A DNA stretch of 64,000 bases from Pseudogulbenkiania sp. MAI-1 (GTDB taxonomy: Bacteria > Pseudomonadota > Gammaproteobacteria > Burkholderiales > Chromobacteriaceae). Below, one piece after another: positions 43,016-51,741 of this stretch (the stretch's first letter is position 1; each line of letters starts with the position of its first letter). Below the pieces are notes generated by a model. It did no database searches. It worked only from the letters and a program-made list of their open reading frames with translations, and had not been told where the DNA came from. A program made the position numbers and the translations under genes. The stretch spans positions 3,559,001 to 3,623,000 of the forward strand of contig NZ_AZUR01000001.1 of assembly GCF_000527175.1 (NCBI RefSeq), read 5' to 3'.

Positions 43016-43222
43016 TCAGCCCTTGTTGCGATGCAGGATTTCGGTGCCGACGTGGCCGGCGGAAATTTCACGCAGCGCGACCACAGTCGGCTTGTCGCGG
43101 CCGGCCTCGACGAACGGCGCGGAGCCGGAGGCCACCTGGCGGGCGCGGTAAGCGGCGGCCAGGGTCAGGTCGAAACGGTTCTGGATACGGTCCAGGCAAT
43201 CATCTACGGTAATGCGGGCCAT
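43016..43222 (-). CDS. rpoZ: RNA polymerase omega subunit
   Basis: This 68-aa omega subunit helps assemble RNA polymerase through beta-prime and forms part of a ppGpp site in proteobacteria. It starts MARITVDDCLDRIQNRFDL and has the KPTVVALREISAGHV helix. It precedes spoT. The usual short distance to gmk is stretched to 341 bp by an inserted element, and a separate promoter-like sequence is present at 43255-43283. Confidence 0.97.
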   Translation of the reverse strand: MARITVDDCLDRIQNRFDLTLAAAYRARQVASGSAPFVEAGRDKPTVVALREISAGHVGTEILHRNKG

Positions 43223-43254
43223 AATGTCCTCTGCTAAATCAATCGTCTTTCAAG

Positions 43255-43283
43255 ACTATATAGTGTTTCGGGCACGGGACCAA
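43255..43283 (-). promoter_or_regulatory. Candidate rpoZ-spoT promoter
   Basis: On the minus strand TTGGTC (43278-43283), a 17-bp spacer and TATAGT (43255-43260) form a plausible sigma-70 promoter 33 bp before rpoZ. It lies just outside the inserted element, so rpoZ-spoT-thiSG may be transcribed independently of gmk. Confidence 0.5.
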
Positions 43284-43298
43284 CGGGGTCAGTCCTAA

Positions 43299-43564
43299 GA
43301 GCCTGTTTAAGGTCTTTTTTCGACTGCGCTGGCCCGGCAAATGGACAGATGCTAGGCGGACGATGCAGACCTTAGTCATTCTAAGGTCAAGTCGTCCAAC
43401 ACCGCAGATGGCCGTTTGCCGGGCCAGCCCTTCGGGGCCGGGTACTGCCGGTGCATCGCGTTGTCGTTCGTCCCTGGCAGTGAATGACACTGCGGCGGGA
43501 CTCTCTTCTAGTGCTGCATCCGGCAGTACTCGGCCGCAGCCGCAAAAAGACCTTGCACAGGCTC
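43299..43564. mobile_element. MITE-like element between gmk and rpoZ
   Basis: The element is 266 bp and bounded by 21-bp terminal inverted repeats: GAGCCTGTTTAAGGTCTTTTT at 43299-43319 against 43544-43564, differing at two positions. Direct TAA duplications sit at 43296-43298 and 43565-43567. Internal dyads are CTGGCCCGGCAAATGG versus CCGTTTGCCGGGCCAG and ACCTTAG versus CTAAGGT. No transposase is encoded. The GAG ends and 3-bp T-N-A target resemble IS5-family (IS1031-group) elements, which may mobilise it in trans (inference). The gmk stop codon TAG uses two bases of the duplication and the first base of the repeat. Confidence 0.78.
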
Positions 43565-44184
43565 TAACTGCCCATGCGGCTCAGCGCGTCGCGGTAGCGC
43601 AGCATCTGCTTGTCTGCATGCAGCCGCTCGGCACGGATGATGCTGATCAAATCCTGCTTGGCGCGCTCGATGTCGTCGTTGACGACGATGTAGTCGTACA
43701 GCGCGGCGCGGTCCACCTCGGAGCGGGCTTCGGCCAGGCGACGCTGGATGACCTCCTCGCTGTCGGTGGCGCGGCCGCGCAGGCGGCGCTCCAGCTCGTT
43801 GATCGAGGGCGGCGCGATGAAAATGGTGATCACCTTGTCGAACAGCGCACGCACCTGCTCGGCGCCCTGCCAGTCGATTTCCAGCAGGATGTCGCGGCCT
43901 TCGGCCAGCTTCTCGCGCAGCCAGGCCGCGCTGGTGCCGTAGTAGTTGCCGTAGACCTCGGCGTGTTCGAGGAAATCCCCCGCCTCGATCATGGCAAGAA
44001 ACCGCTCCTTGCTCACGAAATGATAATGCGTTCCGTCCACCTCGCCTTCGCGCGGTGCGCGGGTGGTATAGGAAACGGACAGCTGCACCGCCGGGTCGAC
44101 CGCCAGCAGGGCCGACACCAGCGTGGTCTTGCCGGCGCCCGAGGGGGCGATAACGATGTAAATGTTGCCGCTGGGCTGAACCAT
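43564..44184 (-). CDS. gmk: Guanylate kinase
   Basis: This 206-aa enzyme phosphorylates GMP to GDP. The P-loop is IAPSGAGKTTL; the GMP-binding region is VSYTTRAPREGEVDGTHYHFV, and YGNYYGTSAAWLRE follows. ATG 44184 (MVQPSGNIYIVIAPSGAG) gives the family length; Met at 44196 or the farther ATG 44241 would add 4 or 19 residues. The C-terminus ends ...LSRMGS at a stop codon shared with the end of the inserted element, so the last residues may differ from the ancestral ones. Confidence 0.96.
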   Translation of the reverse strand: MVQPSGNIYIVIAPSGAGKTTLVSALLAVDPAVQLSVSYTTRAPREGEVDGTHYHFVSKERFLAMIEAGDFLEHAEVYGNYYGTSAAWLREKLAEGRDILLEIDWQGAEQVRALFDKVITIFIAPPSINELERRLRGRATDSEEVIQRRLAEARSEVDRAALYDYIVVNDDIERAKQDLISIIRAERLHADKQMLRYRDALSRMGS

Positions 44185-44356
44185 GAGAGCGTGCATCCTG
44201 CGCCAAAAGAATAATTTTTCAGGATACCACAAGCCTTTCAAGCGGTTAAGACGTTCCCCGGCCAGGCTTGTGCCGTGCCGGGACTAGCCAGTCCTCCGCC
44301 GCTATTGCAAAATGCGCAGCTTAATCAAACCAATATGCTATTTCGAGGGGTTTTTC

Positions 44357-45655
44357 ATGTCGCTGCTGGACAGCTTCTTCAAGCTCGAGGAACACGGCAC
44401 CTCGGTCCGGACCGAGGTCATCGCCGGCTTCACCACCTTTCTGACCATGGCCTACATCATCCTGGTCAACCCGCTGATCCTGTCGGGAACCGGCATGAAC
44501 CTGGACGCCGTGTTCGTCGCCACCTGCCTCGCCGCCGCGCTGGGCACCGGCATCATGGCACTGGTCGCCAACTACCCGATCGCGCTGGCACCGGGCATGG
44601 GGCTCAACGCCTACTTCACCTTCACCGTGGTGGGCGGCATGGGCGTACCGTGGCAGACGGCGCTGGGCGCGGTGTTCATTTCCGGCATCGTGTTCCTCGC
44701 GGTCAGCCTGTTCAAGGTGCGCGAAGCCATCGTCAACGCCATCCCGCGCTCGCTGAAGTTCGCCATCTCGGCCGGCGTCGGCATGTTCCTGGCCATCATC
44801 GCACTGAAGAACGCCGGGGTGATCAAGGCGCATCCGGCCACCTACCTGACCCTGGGCGACATCCACAGCCCCACCACGCTGCTGGCCATCCTCGGCTTCT
44901 TCATCATCGTGGCGCTGGAATACCGCAAGGTGCCCGGCTCGATCATCCTCGGCATCCTGGCAGTGACCGCGCTGTCGATCATGTTCGGCCTCTCGAAATT
45001 CGGCGGCGTCGTGGCCGCCGTGCCGAGCATGGCGCCGACCTTCATGCAGATGGATCTGCAAGGCGCGATGAACGCCGGCCTGCTCGGGGTGATCTTCGTG
45101 TTCTTCTTCGTCGACCTGTTCGACACCACCGGCACGCTGATCGGCGTGTCGCACCGCGCCGGCCTGCTGGACAAGGACGGCAAGCTGCCGCGCCTGAAAC
45201 GCGCGCTGATGGCCGACTCGATCGCCATCACTGTCGGTGCGGTGATGGGCACCTCGTCCACCACGGCCTACATCGAGAGCGCGGCGGGCACCGCCGTCGG
45301 CGGCCGCACCGGCCTGACCTCGCTGGTGGTCGCCATCCTGTTCCTGGCCTGCCTGTGGCTGTCGCCGCTGGCCAAGACCGTGCCACCCTACGCCACCGCG
45401 CCGGCACTGTGCTACGTGGCGGTGCTGATGTGCCGCGGCCTGGCCGAAATCGAATGGGACGACCTGACCGAATCGGCACCGGCGGTGATGACCGCGCTGG
45501 CGATGCCGTTCACCTTCTCGATCGCCGACGGCATTGCCTTCGGCTTCATCAGCTACGCCGCGCTCAAGCTCTTGAGCGGCCGTTTCGCCGAACTGAAGCC
45601 GGCGGTGCTGGTGATCGCCGGGCTGTGGGTCTTCAAACTGGCGTTCTTCGCCTGA
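44357..45655 (+). CDS. Purine permease of the AzgA-like NCS2 group (guanine/hypoxanthine type)
   Basis: This 432-aa inner-membrane transporter has about 12-14 helices. Motifs: TEVIAGFTTFLTMAYIILVNP, LAPGMGLNAYFTF, VFFFVDLFDTTGTLIGV and GAVMGTSSTTAYIESAAG, characteristic of the AzgA-like branch that imports adenine, guanine or hypoxanthine with protons. The start at 44357 has GAGGGG upstream; an ATG at 44312 is a longer alternative. It is followed 15 bp later by apt, so import and salvage of purine bases are linked. Confidence 0.94.
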   Translation: MSLLDSFFKLEEHGTSVRTEVIAGFTTFLTMAYIILVNPLILSGTGMNLDAVFVATCLAAALGTGIMALVANYPIALAPGMGLNAYFTFTVVGGMGVPWQTALGAVFISGIVFLAVSLFKVREAIVNAIPRSLKFAISAGVGMFLAIIALKNAGVIKAHPATYLTLGDIHSPTTLLAILGFFIIVALEYRKVPGSIILGILAVTALSIMFGLSKFGGVVAAVPSMAPTFMQMDLQGAMNAGLLGVIFVFFFVDLFDTTGTLIGVSHRAGLLDKDGKLPRLKRALMADSIAITVGAVMGTSSTTAYIESAAGTAVGGRTGLTSLVVAILFLACLWLSPLAKTVPPYATAPALCYVAVLMCRGLAEIEWDDLTESAPAVMTALAMPFTFSIADGIAFGFISYAALKLLSGRFAELKPAVLVIAGLWVFKLAFFA

Positions 45656-45670
45656 GGTAGAATCGGCTGC

Positions 45671-46228
45671 ATGGAAAACCTGAGCAATCTCGATTATTCG
45701 AGCTACCTGAAGGGCTGGATCCGCACCGTGCCGGACTGGCCGCAACAGGGCGTGATGTTCCGCGACATCACGCCGCTGCTGCAGAACCCCAAGACCTTCC
45801 GCGTGCTGATCGACATCTTCGTCCATCGCTACATGGGCGAGGGAGTCGATCTGGTGGCGGGACTCGACGCGCGCGGCTTCATCATCGGTTCGGTGCTGGC
45901 GTACGAGCTCAACGTCGGCTTCGTGCCGATCCGCAAGAAGGGCAAGCTGCCGTTCAAGACCGTGTCGGAAGAGTACGAGCTGGAATACGGCAACGCCACG
46001 GTGGAGATGCACACCGACGCCTGCAAACCGGGCGACCGGGTGGTGCTGGTCGACGATCTGGTGGCCACCGGCGGCACCATGCTGGCCGGTGCCAAGCTGC
46101 TGAAGAAGCTCGGTGCCGAGGTGCTGGAGGCGGCGGCCATCATCGACCTGCCGGAACTGGGCGGGAGTCAGCTGGTGCGCGACAGCGGGCTGGAACTGTT
46201 TACCGTGTGCTCCTACGCCGGGCACTGA
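45671..46228 (+). CDS. apt: Adenine phosphoribosyltransferase
   Basis: This 185-aa salvage enzyme converts adenine and PRPP to AMP. The PRPP-binding motif is VVLVDDLVATGGTM; the N-terminal IRTVPDWPQQGVMFRDITPLLQ and GLDARGFIIGS are typical of APRT. It sits 15 bp behind the purine permease in an apparent two-gene operon. Confidence 0.97.
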   Translation: MENLSNLDYSSYLKGWIRTVPDWPQQGVMFRDITPLLQNPKTFRVLIDIFVHRYMGEGVDLVAGLDARGFIIGSVLAYELNVGFVPIRKKGKLPFKTVSEEYELEYGNATVEMHTDACKPGDRVVLVDDLVATGGTMLAGAKLLKKLGAEVLEAAAIIDLPELGGSQLVRDSGLELFTVCSYAGH

Positions 46229-46299
46229 GTGGCGACGGTTTCAGCCGAGCACGACAACTGGCCGCCAGGCCCGTTTTCATTTGCTGACGTCAAGTGGAC

Positions 46300-46329
46300 A
46301 AAAAAAAGAGGATACGGTGACCCACCGTA
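46300..46329 (-). terminator. Terminator after the DUF3149 gene
   Basis: TACGGTG 46313-46319 pairs with CACCGTA 46323-46329 around ACC. On the minus strand it is followed by TCCTCTTTTTTTTG. Confidence 0.7.
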
Positions 46330-46386
46330 CCCGTCCAAGCACACACACATAAATCCAAGGAAACTAGGCAGAGAGCAGCTGCCGGG

Positions 46387-46524
46387 TCAGCGCTTGCGCG
46401 ATTCCTCCTTCACGTTGCGGATGAACAGCGTCACACAGACACCGACGACCAGGCTGGCGACGACGATGGTGACGAGACTCAAGACCCCCACCTCGTCGGA
46501 TAACAGTTGTTTCCAGAGTTCCAC
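46387..46524 (-). CDS. DUF3149-type small membrane protein
   Basis: This 45-aa protein starts at GTG 46524 with an AGGAGGG ribosome site 4 nt upstream; open frames continue farther upstream but lack such a site. The N-terminus is MELWKQLLSDEVGVLSLVTI, one transmembrane helix follows (VTIVVASLVVGVCVTLFIRN), and the tail is charged (VKEESRKR). This matches the small DUF3149 family. Function unknown. It stands alone between apt (convergent) and the reductase gene, with its own terminator. Confidence 0.8.
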   Translation of the reverse strand: MELWKQLLSDEVGVLSLVTIVVASLVVGVCVTLFIRNVKEESRKR

Positions 46525-46652
46525 TTTGCCCTCCTGTGGCGAGTTGACTCGCCGTGATGACTTTGACTGCCAACCATCATACCCATGACCCGATATCGGG
46601 AATTGACGTAGGTCAAAGGCATGTTTTTCCGCGACGAAACCGCACAAAAGAC

Positions 46653-46685
46653 AAAAAAATGGCCCCGGTTCGGTGCCGGGGCCAT
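46653..46685 (-). terminator. Terminator after the 46.7-kb reductase gene
   Basis: ATGGCCCCGG 46659-46668 pairs with CCGGGGCCAT 46676-46685; on the minus strand a TTTTTTT run follows. Confidence 0.9.
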
Positions 46686-46710
46686 GTGCTCGGGATGAAG
46701 GAATCGGCGC

Positions 46711-47739
46711 TTACTTGCTCGCGCCCATGTCCTTGGACAGGAAGAAGGCGTCCGAGAAGAACTCCTCTTCGGGCAAGCCACGTTCGCGGGTGAAGCTGCG
46801 GTGTGCCGCCTCGACCATCACCGGCGCGCCGCAGGCGTACACCTGGTAGCCCGACAGGTCGGCGAAATCGTCCAGCACCGCCTGGTGCACGAAACCGGTG
46901 CGGCCAGCCCAGTTGTCCTCCGGCAGCGCTTCGGACAACACCGGGATGTAGGTGAAGTGGGGATGGGCGGCCTGCCATTCTTCGGCCAGACCGGCCATGT
47001 ACAGGTCGGCCTTGGTACGGGCGCCCCAATAGAACACCATCGGGCGGGTGATGCCGCTATGGAGCGCATGCTCGACGATACCCTTGATCGGGGCAAAACC
47101 GGTGCCGCTGGCCACGAACACAATCGGCTTGTCCGAATCCTCGCGCAGGAAGAAGGTCCCGAGGGGCCCCTTGAAGCGCATGATCTCGCGCTCCTTCATC
47201 TGAGTGAACACGTACTCGGAGAACGAGCCGCCCGGTTGGTGACGGATGTGGAGCTCCAGGAAAGCGTCGTCATGCGGCGCGTTGGCGATGGAGAAGCTGC
47301 GCTTCTTGCCGTCCTTCATCAGGATGTCGATGTACTGGCCGGCGTGGAACTGCAGTCGCTCGGACACCGGCAGCTTGAGCTTCAGCACCGCCACGTCGTG
47401 CAGCTTCTCGATCTTCTCGACACGGCACGGCAGCGTCTTGACCGGGATGTCGCCGATACCGGTGACTTCGCGCACCTCGATGGTCAGGTCGCCTTGCGGC
47501 TTGGCGCAACAGAACAGCGCGTAGCCCTGTACGCGCTCCTGCTCCGGCAGGGCTTTCTCCTGGTAGCCATCCTGGCAGACCTCGCCCTCCAGCACCTTGC
47601 CCTTGCAGGCGCCACAGGCGCCATCGCGGCAACCGTAGGGCAGGCCGATCCCCTGGCGCAAGGCCGCCTCGAGGATGGTTTCGTGGTCGTCGACCAGGAA
47701 GGTGTGTCCACTCGGGAGCACTTTGACTTGAACAGTCAT
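46711..47739 (-). CDS. CDP-6-deoxy-delta-3,4-glucoseen reductase-like [2Fe-2S]/FAD oxidoreductase
   Basis: This 342-aa soluble flavoprotein has a ferredoxin domain with C37, C42, C45 and C77 (YGCRDGACGACKG; FCCAK), then FAD motif RSFSIANAPHDD, NAD motif GTGFAPIKGIVEH and CGAPVMVEA. Neisseriales and other betaproteobacteria carry this stand-alone reductase under the deoxysugar-enzyme name, but no deoxysugar genes are nearby and its true partner is unknown. It is a paralogue of the reductase at 30367-31467. Monocistronic, with a strong terminator. Confidence 0.92.
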   Translation of the reverse strand: MTVQVKVLPSGHTFLVDDHETILEAALRQGIGLPYGCRDGACGACKGKVLEGEVCQDGYQEKALPEQERVQGYALFCCAKPQGDLTIEVREVTGIGDIPVKTLPCRVEKIEKLHDVAVLKLKLPVSERLQFHAGQYIDILMKDGKKRSFSIANAPHDDAFLELHIRHQPGGSFSEYVFTQMKEREIMRFKGPLGTFFLREDSDKPIVFVASGTGFAPIKGIVEHALHSGITRPMVFYWGARTKADLYMAGLAEEWQAAHPHFTYIPVLSEALPEDNWAGRTGFVHQAVLDDFADLSGYQVYACGAPVMVEAAHRSFTRERGLPEEEFFSDAFFLSKDMGASK

Positions 47740-47767
47740 CTCGTTACTCTACCTTAAGCTCGCTAAA

Positions 47768-48706
47768 ATGCGCTGTATGCGTACTCTACTGATTGCAGGC
47801 TTCGGCGACGTGGCGCGCCGGGCCGTCCCCCTGTTGGCGCCGCACTGGCGGCTGCTGGCCTTGGTGCGCCGGCCGGAACAGGCCGCCCTGGCACGACGTC
47901 TCGGCGTGCAGCCGGTAGCGGCCGACCTCGACGATCTGTCGAGCCTCTCGCGTCTGGCCGGCTTGGCCGACGCCCTGCTCTACACCGCCCCGCCACCGGA
48001 CAACGGCGAGCGCGACCCGCGCCTCGCCAAGTTGTTGGGCGCACTGGCAAAAGCGAAAAGTCTACCACAGCGGGTGGTCTATATCAGCACCAGCGGGGTC
48101 TACGGCGATGCTGCGGGACGGTGGCTGGATGAAACCGCGCCGCTGCGGCCGCAAAGCACCCGAGCCAAGCGTCGCGTCGATGCGGAACACCGGCTGCGCG
48201 CCTTCGCCCGAAGCAGCGGCGCCAGCGTGACGATCCTGCGCACGCCCGGCATCTACGCCGCCGAGCGCCTGCCCACGACACGCCTGCTGAACGGCACGCC
48301 GCTGATCGAGGCCAGGGAAGACAGCTACGGCAACCACATCCACGCCGACGATCTGGCACGGCTGTGCGCGGCGGCCCTGCAGCGCACCGGCGGCATCCGC
48401 GTCTACAACGCCTGCGACGACGAGCCCTTGGCGGTGGGCGAGTGGTACGACCGGCTGGCCGACGCGCTGGGCCTGCCACGCGCACCGCGCCTCCCCCGAG
48501 CCGAGGTGCAGGCCGCGGTCTCGCCGGCGCTGTGGTCGTTCCTGGCCGAATCGCGCCGGCTCGACAATCGGCGCTTGAAACGGGAACTGGGCGTGCAACT
48601 GCGCTACCCCCGCGTGGACGACTTTCTCGCCACCCTGCCGCCACCCCGGAAGGGCAAACCCTCTACCGCCAATGTGCCTCAACGACGACGACCAGGCATG
48701 CCCTGA
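47768..48706 (+). CDS. NAD-dependent epimerase/dehydratase-like protein (extended SDR, YeeZ-type)
   Basis: This 312-aa protein has an N-terminal Rossmann motif (LLIAGFGDVARR), a catalytic-region STSGVYGDAAG segment (with Tyr but an atypical YxxxK) and RTPGIYAAERLP. Similar proteins are annotated as NAD-dependent epimerases; the substrate is unknown. Met4 at 47777 (MRTLLIAGFG) is an equally likely start. The C-terminal 20 residues are basic and low-complexity. It is followed after 116 bp by trmB. Confidence 0.85.
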   Translation: MRCMRTLLIAGFGDVARRAVPLLAPHWRLLALVRRPEQAALARRLGVQPVAADLDDLSSLSRLAGLADALLYTAPPPDNGERDPRLAKLLGALAKAKSLPQRVVYISTSGVYGDAAGRWLDETAPLRPQSTRAKRRVDAEHRLRAFARSSGASVTILRTPGIYAAERLPTTRLLNGTPLIEAREDSYGNHIHADDLARLCAAALQRTGGIRVYNACDDEPLAVGEWYDRLADALGLPRAPRLPRAEVQAAVSPALWSFLAESRRLDNRRLKRELGVQLRYPRVDDFLATLPPPRKGKPSTANVPQRRRPGMP

Positions 48707-48822
48707 AGCGACAGCAAGATGCTGGTAGCCACAACCGCCCACGCCGCCACGGGAATGGCTCGCCACCTTGCCGCAGATTCGGTAACATCGCGCTTTTTTT
48801 GACTTTTCCGACAAAGACAGCC

Positions 48823-49503
48823 ATGGAAAACCCGGCTTTTCAGCGACACATCAAGAGCTTCGTGCTGCGTCAGGGCCACCTGACTCCGTCCCAGAAGCGC
48901 GCCATGGACGAAGGCATGCCGCGCTGGGGCATCGAATACCGCCCCGAGACGCTCGATCTCGAAGCGGCGTTCGGCCGCCAGGCGCCCAAGATCCTGGAAA
49001 TCGGTTTCGGCATGGGCACGGCCACGGCGGAAATCGCCGCCAACAATCCGCAGCAGGATTACCTGGGCATTGAAGTGCACTCGCCCGGCGTGGGCAACCT
49101 GCTCAAGCTGATCGCCGAGCAGGAACTGACCAACCTGCGGCTGATCCGCCACGACGCGGTGGAAGTCATCGACCACATGCTGGCCGACGCCTCACTCGAC
49201 GGCATCCACATATTCTTTCCGGACCCGTGGCACAAGAAGCGCCACAACAAGCGCCGGCTGATCCAGGCACCGCTGGTGGCAAAGCTGGTGAAGAAACTGA
49301 AGCAGGACGGCTACCTGCACGCCGCCACCGACTGGGAGGATTACGCGATCCAGATCCTGGAGGTGTTTTCGGCCAACCCCGAGCTGGCCAACAGCGCCGA
49401 CGGCTACGCGCCGCGCCCGGACTACCGCCCGCTGACCAAGTTCGAGCAGCGCGGCATCCGCCTCGGCCACGGCGTGTGGGACATCATCTTCCAGCGCCGC
49501 TGA
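48823..49503 (+). CDS. trmB: tRNA (guanine-N7-)-methyltransferase TrmB
   Basis: This 226-aa SAM-dependent enzyme methylates G46 of tRNAs. The SAM site is ILEIGFGMGTATAEIA; GIEVHSPGVGNLL and the catalytic IFFPDPWHKKRHNKRRL are diagnostic. The start ATG 48823 is chosen because MENPAFQRHIKSFVLRQG is the usual N-terminus. It converges on the glutathione peroxidase gene across a hairpin. Confidence 0.97.
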   Translation: MENPAFQRHIKSFVLRQGHLTPSQKRAMDEGMPRWGIEYRPETLDLEAAFGRQAPKILEIGFGMGTATAEIAANNPQQDYLGIEVHSPGVGNLLKLIAEQELTNLRLIRHDAVEVIDHMLADASLDGIHIFFPDPWHKKRHNKRRLIQAPLVAKLVKKLKQDGYLHAATDWEDYAIQILEVFSANPELANSADGYAPRPDYRPLTKFEQRGIRLGHGVWDIIFQRR

Positions 49504-49523
49504 ACGCAGGCATCCAAGCGCTT

Positions 49524-49547
49524 CGGCCAAGCTCGAGAGCTTGGCCG
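49524..49547. terminator. Hairpin between convergent trmB and glutathione peroxidase genes
   Basis: CGGCCAAGCTC and GAGCTTGGCCG form an 11-bp stem with a GA loop. It lacks a T-tract on either side, so it is a weak or non-intrinsic terminator. Confidence 0.5.
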
Positions 49548-49557
49548 GAGCGTATCA

Positions 49558-50037
<480 letters not shown>

Positions 50038-50126
50038 GGTGGGTCTCCGTCTCGTATAATCGGCATTGCTACAGCATGGGCGCCGCCGTGGGCGGCACCC
50101 TTCGTTTTTTCCTCAGGTAGATCGCC

Positions 50127-50603
50127 ATGTTCAATCCCAGCCGGCAGGACGCACGCCGTTTCTTCTTCGACACCTGGTCCAAGCACCAGCGCAACGAGAC
50201 GCTGACCGACCTGGAAAAAATCGTGCTGGCCATCCTGCTGGAACACCCGGAATACCATGCCATCGTCGGCCAGCCCGAGCGCTACCTGGAGCAGGAATGG
50301 ACGCCGGACATGGGCGAGTCCAACCCCTTCCTGCACCTGAGCCTGCACATGGCGATCGAAGAGCAGCGCTCCATCGACCAGCCGTTCGGCATCCGTTCCC
50401 TGTACGCCCAGCTGGCCCTGCGCCTGGGCGACGAGCACGCCGCCCAGCACCAGATGATGGAATGCCTGGGCGAGATGATCTGGCACGCCCAGCGCTACGG
50501 CGGCGGCCCGGACGTCAACCGCTACATTTCCTGTGTGCGAAGCCGGCTCGGCATGGGCGAGGAAGAGACGCCCCGCCTCAATCCCAACGACATCGGTGAC
50601 TGA
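50127..50603 (+). CDS. DUF1841 family protein
   Basis: This 158-aa protein is confined to betaproteobacteria and relatives. Typical features are the start MFNPSRQDARRFFFDTW, LEKIVLAILLEHPEYH and NPFLHLSLHMAIEEQ. No signal peptide or membrane helix. Function unknown. It starts 89 bp from the divergent glutathione peroxidase gene. Confidence 0.9.
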   Translation: MFNPSRQDARRFFFDTWSKHQRNETLTDLEKIVLAILLEHPEYHAIVGQPERYLEQEWTPDMGESNPFLHLSLHMAIEEQRSIDQPFGIRSLYAQLALRLGDEHAAQHQMMECLGEMIWHAQRYGGGPDVNRYISCVRSRLGMGEEETPRLNPNDIGD

Positions 50604-50725
50604 CAAGCTCCACCCGGTCTTTAGTTGATAGTCCAAGTTGGCGGCAGCGACAAACCCGGAAATCAGCCGCCGGCCATACTGTCGCCAGGACACCCCAGCG
50701 CATCCCGCCCTACCCGCGCCAGGCC

Positions 50726-50761
50726 AAACAAAAAGGCACCCGCACCAGATGCGGATGCCTT
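50726..50761 (-). terminator. Terminator after the 51-kb hydroxyacid dehydrogenase gene
   Basis: AAGGCACCCGCA 50733-50744 pairs with TGCGGATGCCTT 50750-50761 (one mismatch), followed on the minus strand by TTTTTGTTTGG. Confidence 0.85.
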
Positions 50762-50780
50762 CCTGAATTCGGATGTCTCC

Positions 50781-51731
50781 TCAGACGATGCGCCGCAGCC
50801 GGCGCCCCTCGACGAAGGCTTCGATGTTCTCCGCCAACTGCCCGGCCAGCCGGCTCATCGCCTCGTGGCTGGCCCAGCCCACGTGTGGCGTGACGATCAG
50901 ATGCGGCAGACGCGCCTTGAGCAGCGGGTTGCCCTCGCGCGGCGGCTCCACCGTCAGCACGTCGAAGCCGGCCCCACCCAGCTGACCAAACTTGAGCGCC
51001 GCCACCAGCGCCTCTTCGTCGACCAGACCGCCGCGCGCGGTATTGATCAGCACCGCACCCGGCTTCATGCGCTGCAGCTCCTCGGCCCCGATCATATGCC
51101 GCGTCTCCTCGGTCAGCAGGCAATGCAGCGACAGCACGTCCGACGTCGCCAACAGGGTGCCGAAATCGACGTAGCCCTCGCGCACGCTGGCGGCCCCCTT
51201 GCGCTCGCCGAACTGCACCTTCATGCCGAAGGCACGGGCCCGCTGGGCCAGGGCCTGACCGATGCCGCCCGAACCGATGATGCCCAAGGTCGCCCCCTGC
51301 AGGTCGCGGATCGGCGCACCGAAGTGGCAGAACTGCGGTGCGTTCTGCCACACCCCGGCCGCCACGTCGCGCTGGTAGGCGGGCAGGTTGCGGAACAGCG
51401 CCAGCATCAGCATGAAGGCGTGCTCGGCCACCGTGTCGTCGCCGTAATGCTGGATGTTGGCCACCGCCACGCCACGCTCGCGGCAGGTCTCGAGATCGAT
51501 ATGGTTCACGCCGGTGGCGGCCACCGCCAAGAGCTTCAGCTCCGGCAGGGCCTGCAGCGTCGCACGGCTGAACGGCACCTTGTTGGTGATGACGATCTCG
51601 GCCCCGGCGGCGTGGCCGATGATCTGCTCGGCACTGGTGGCCGGAAACTCGCGGTAGTGGTGGGGAAAAGCAAAAGCGGGAACCGGGACAGGCAAGCTGT
51701 CCCGGTCGAGAAACACGATGGAATGGGTCAT
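50781..51731 (-). CDS. D-2-hydroxyacid dehydrogenase
   Basis: This 316-aa NAD(P)-dependent enzyme has nucleotide loop GIIGSGGIGQA, Arg in NTARGGLVDEEAL, Glu in DVLTVEPPREGN and His in VTPHVGWAS. It resembles glycerate/hydroxypyruvate dehydrogenases and is a paralogue of the enzyme at 17825-18790 (shared IVFLDR start, ITNKVP and CGVAVANI-like stretches). Here it is not in a catabolic cluster and probably has a general metabolic role. The DUF2189 gene lies just upstream, 10 bp away, on the same strand. Confidence 0.93.
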   Translation of the reverse strand: MTHSIVFLDRDSLPVPVPAFAFPHHYREFPATSAEQIIGHAAGAEIVITNKVPFSRATLQALPELKLLAVAATGVNHIDLETCRERGVAVANIQHYGDDTVAEHAFMLMLALFRNLPAYQRDVAAGVWQNAPQFCHFGAPIRDLQGATLGIIGSGGIGQALAQRARAFGMKVQFGERKGAASVREGYVDFGTLLATSDVLSLHCLLTEETRHMIGAEELQRMKPGAVLINTARGGLVDEEALVAALKFGQLGGAGFDVLTVEPPREGNPLLKARLPHLIVTPHVGWASHEAMSRLAGQLAENIEAFVEGRRLRRIV

Positions 51732-51741
51732 GTAGTCGTCG

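Noticed and set aside
44312..44356. N-terminal extension of the purine permease (MRSLIKPICYFEGFF)
   Set aside because: The ribosome site GAGGGG precedes ATG 44357, and MSLLDSFFKL is the usual family start.
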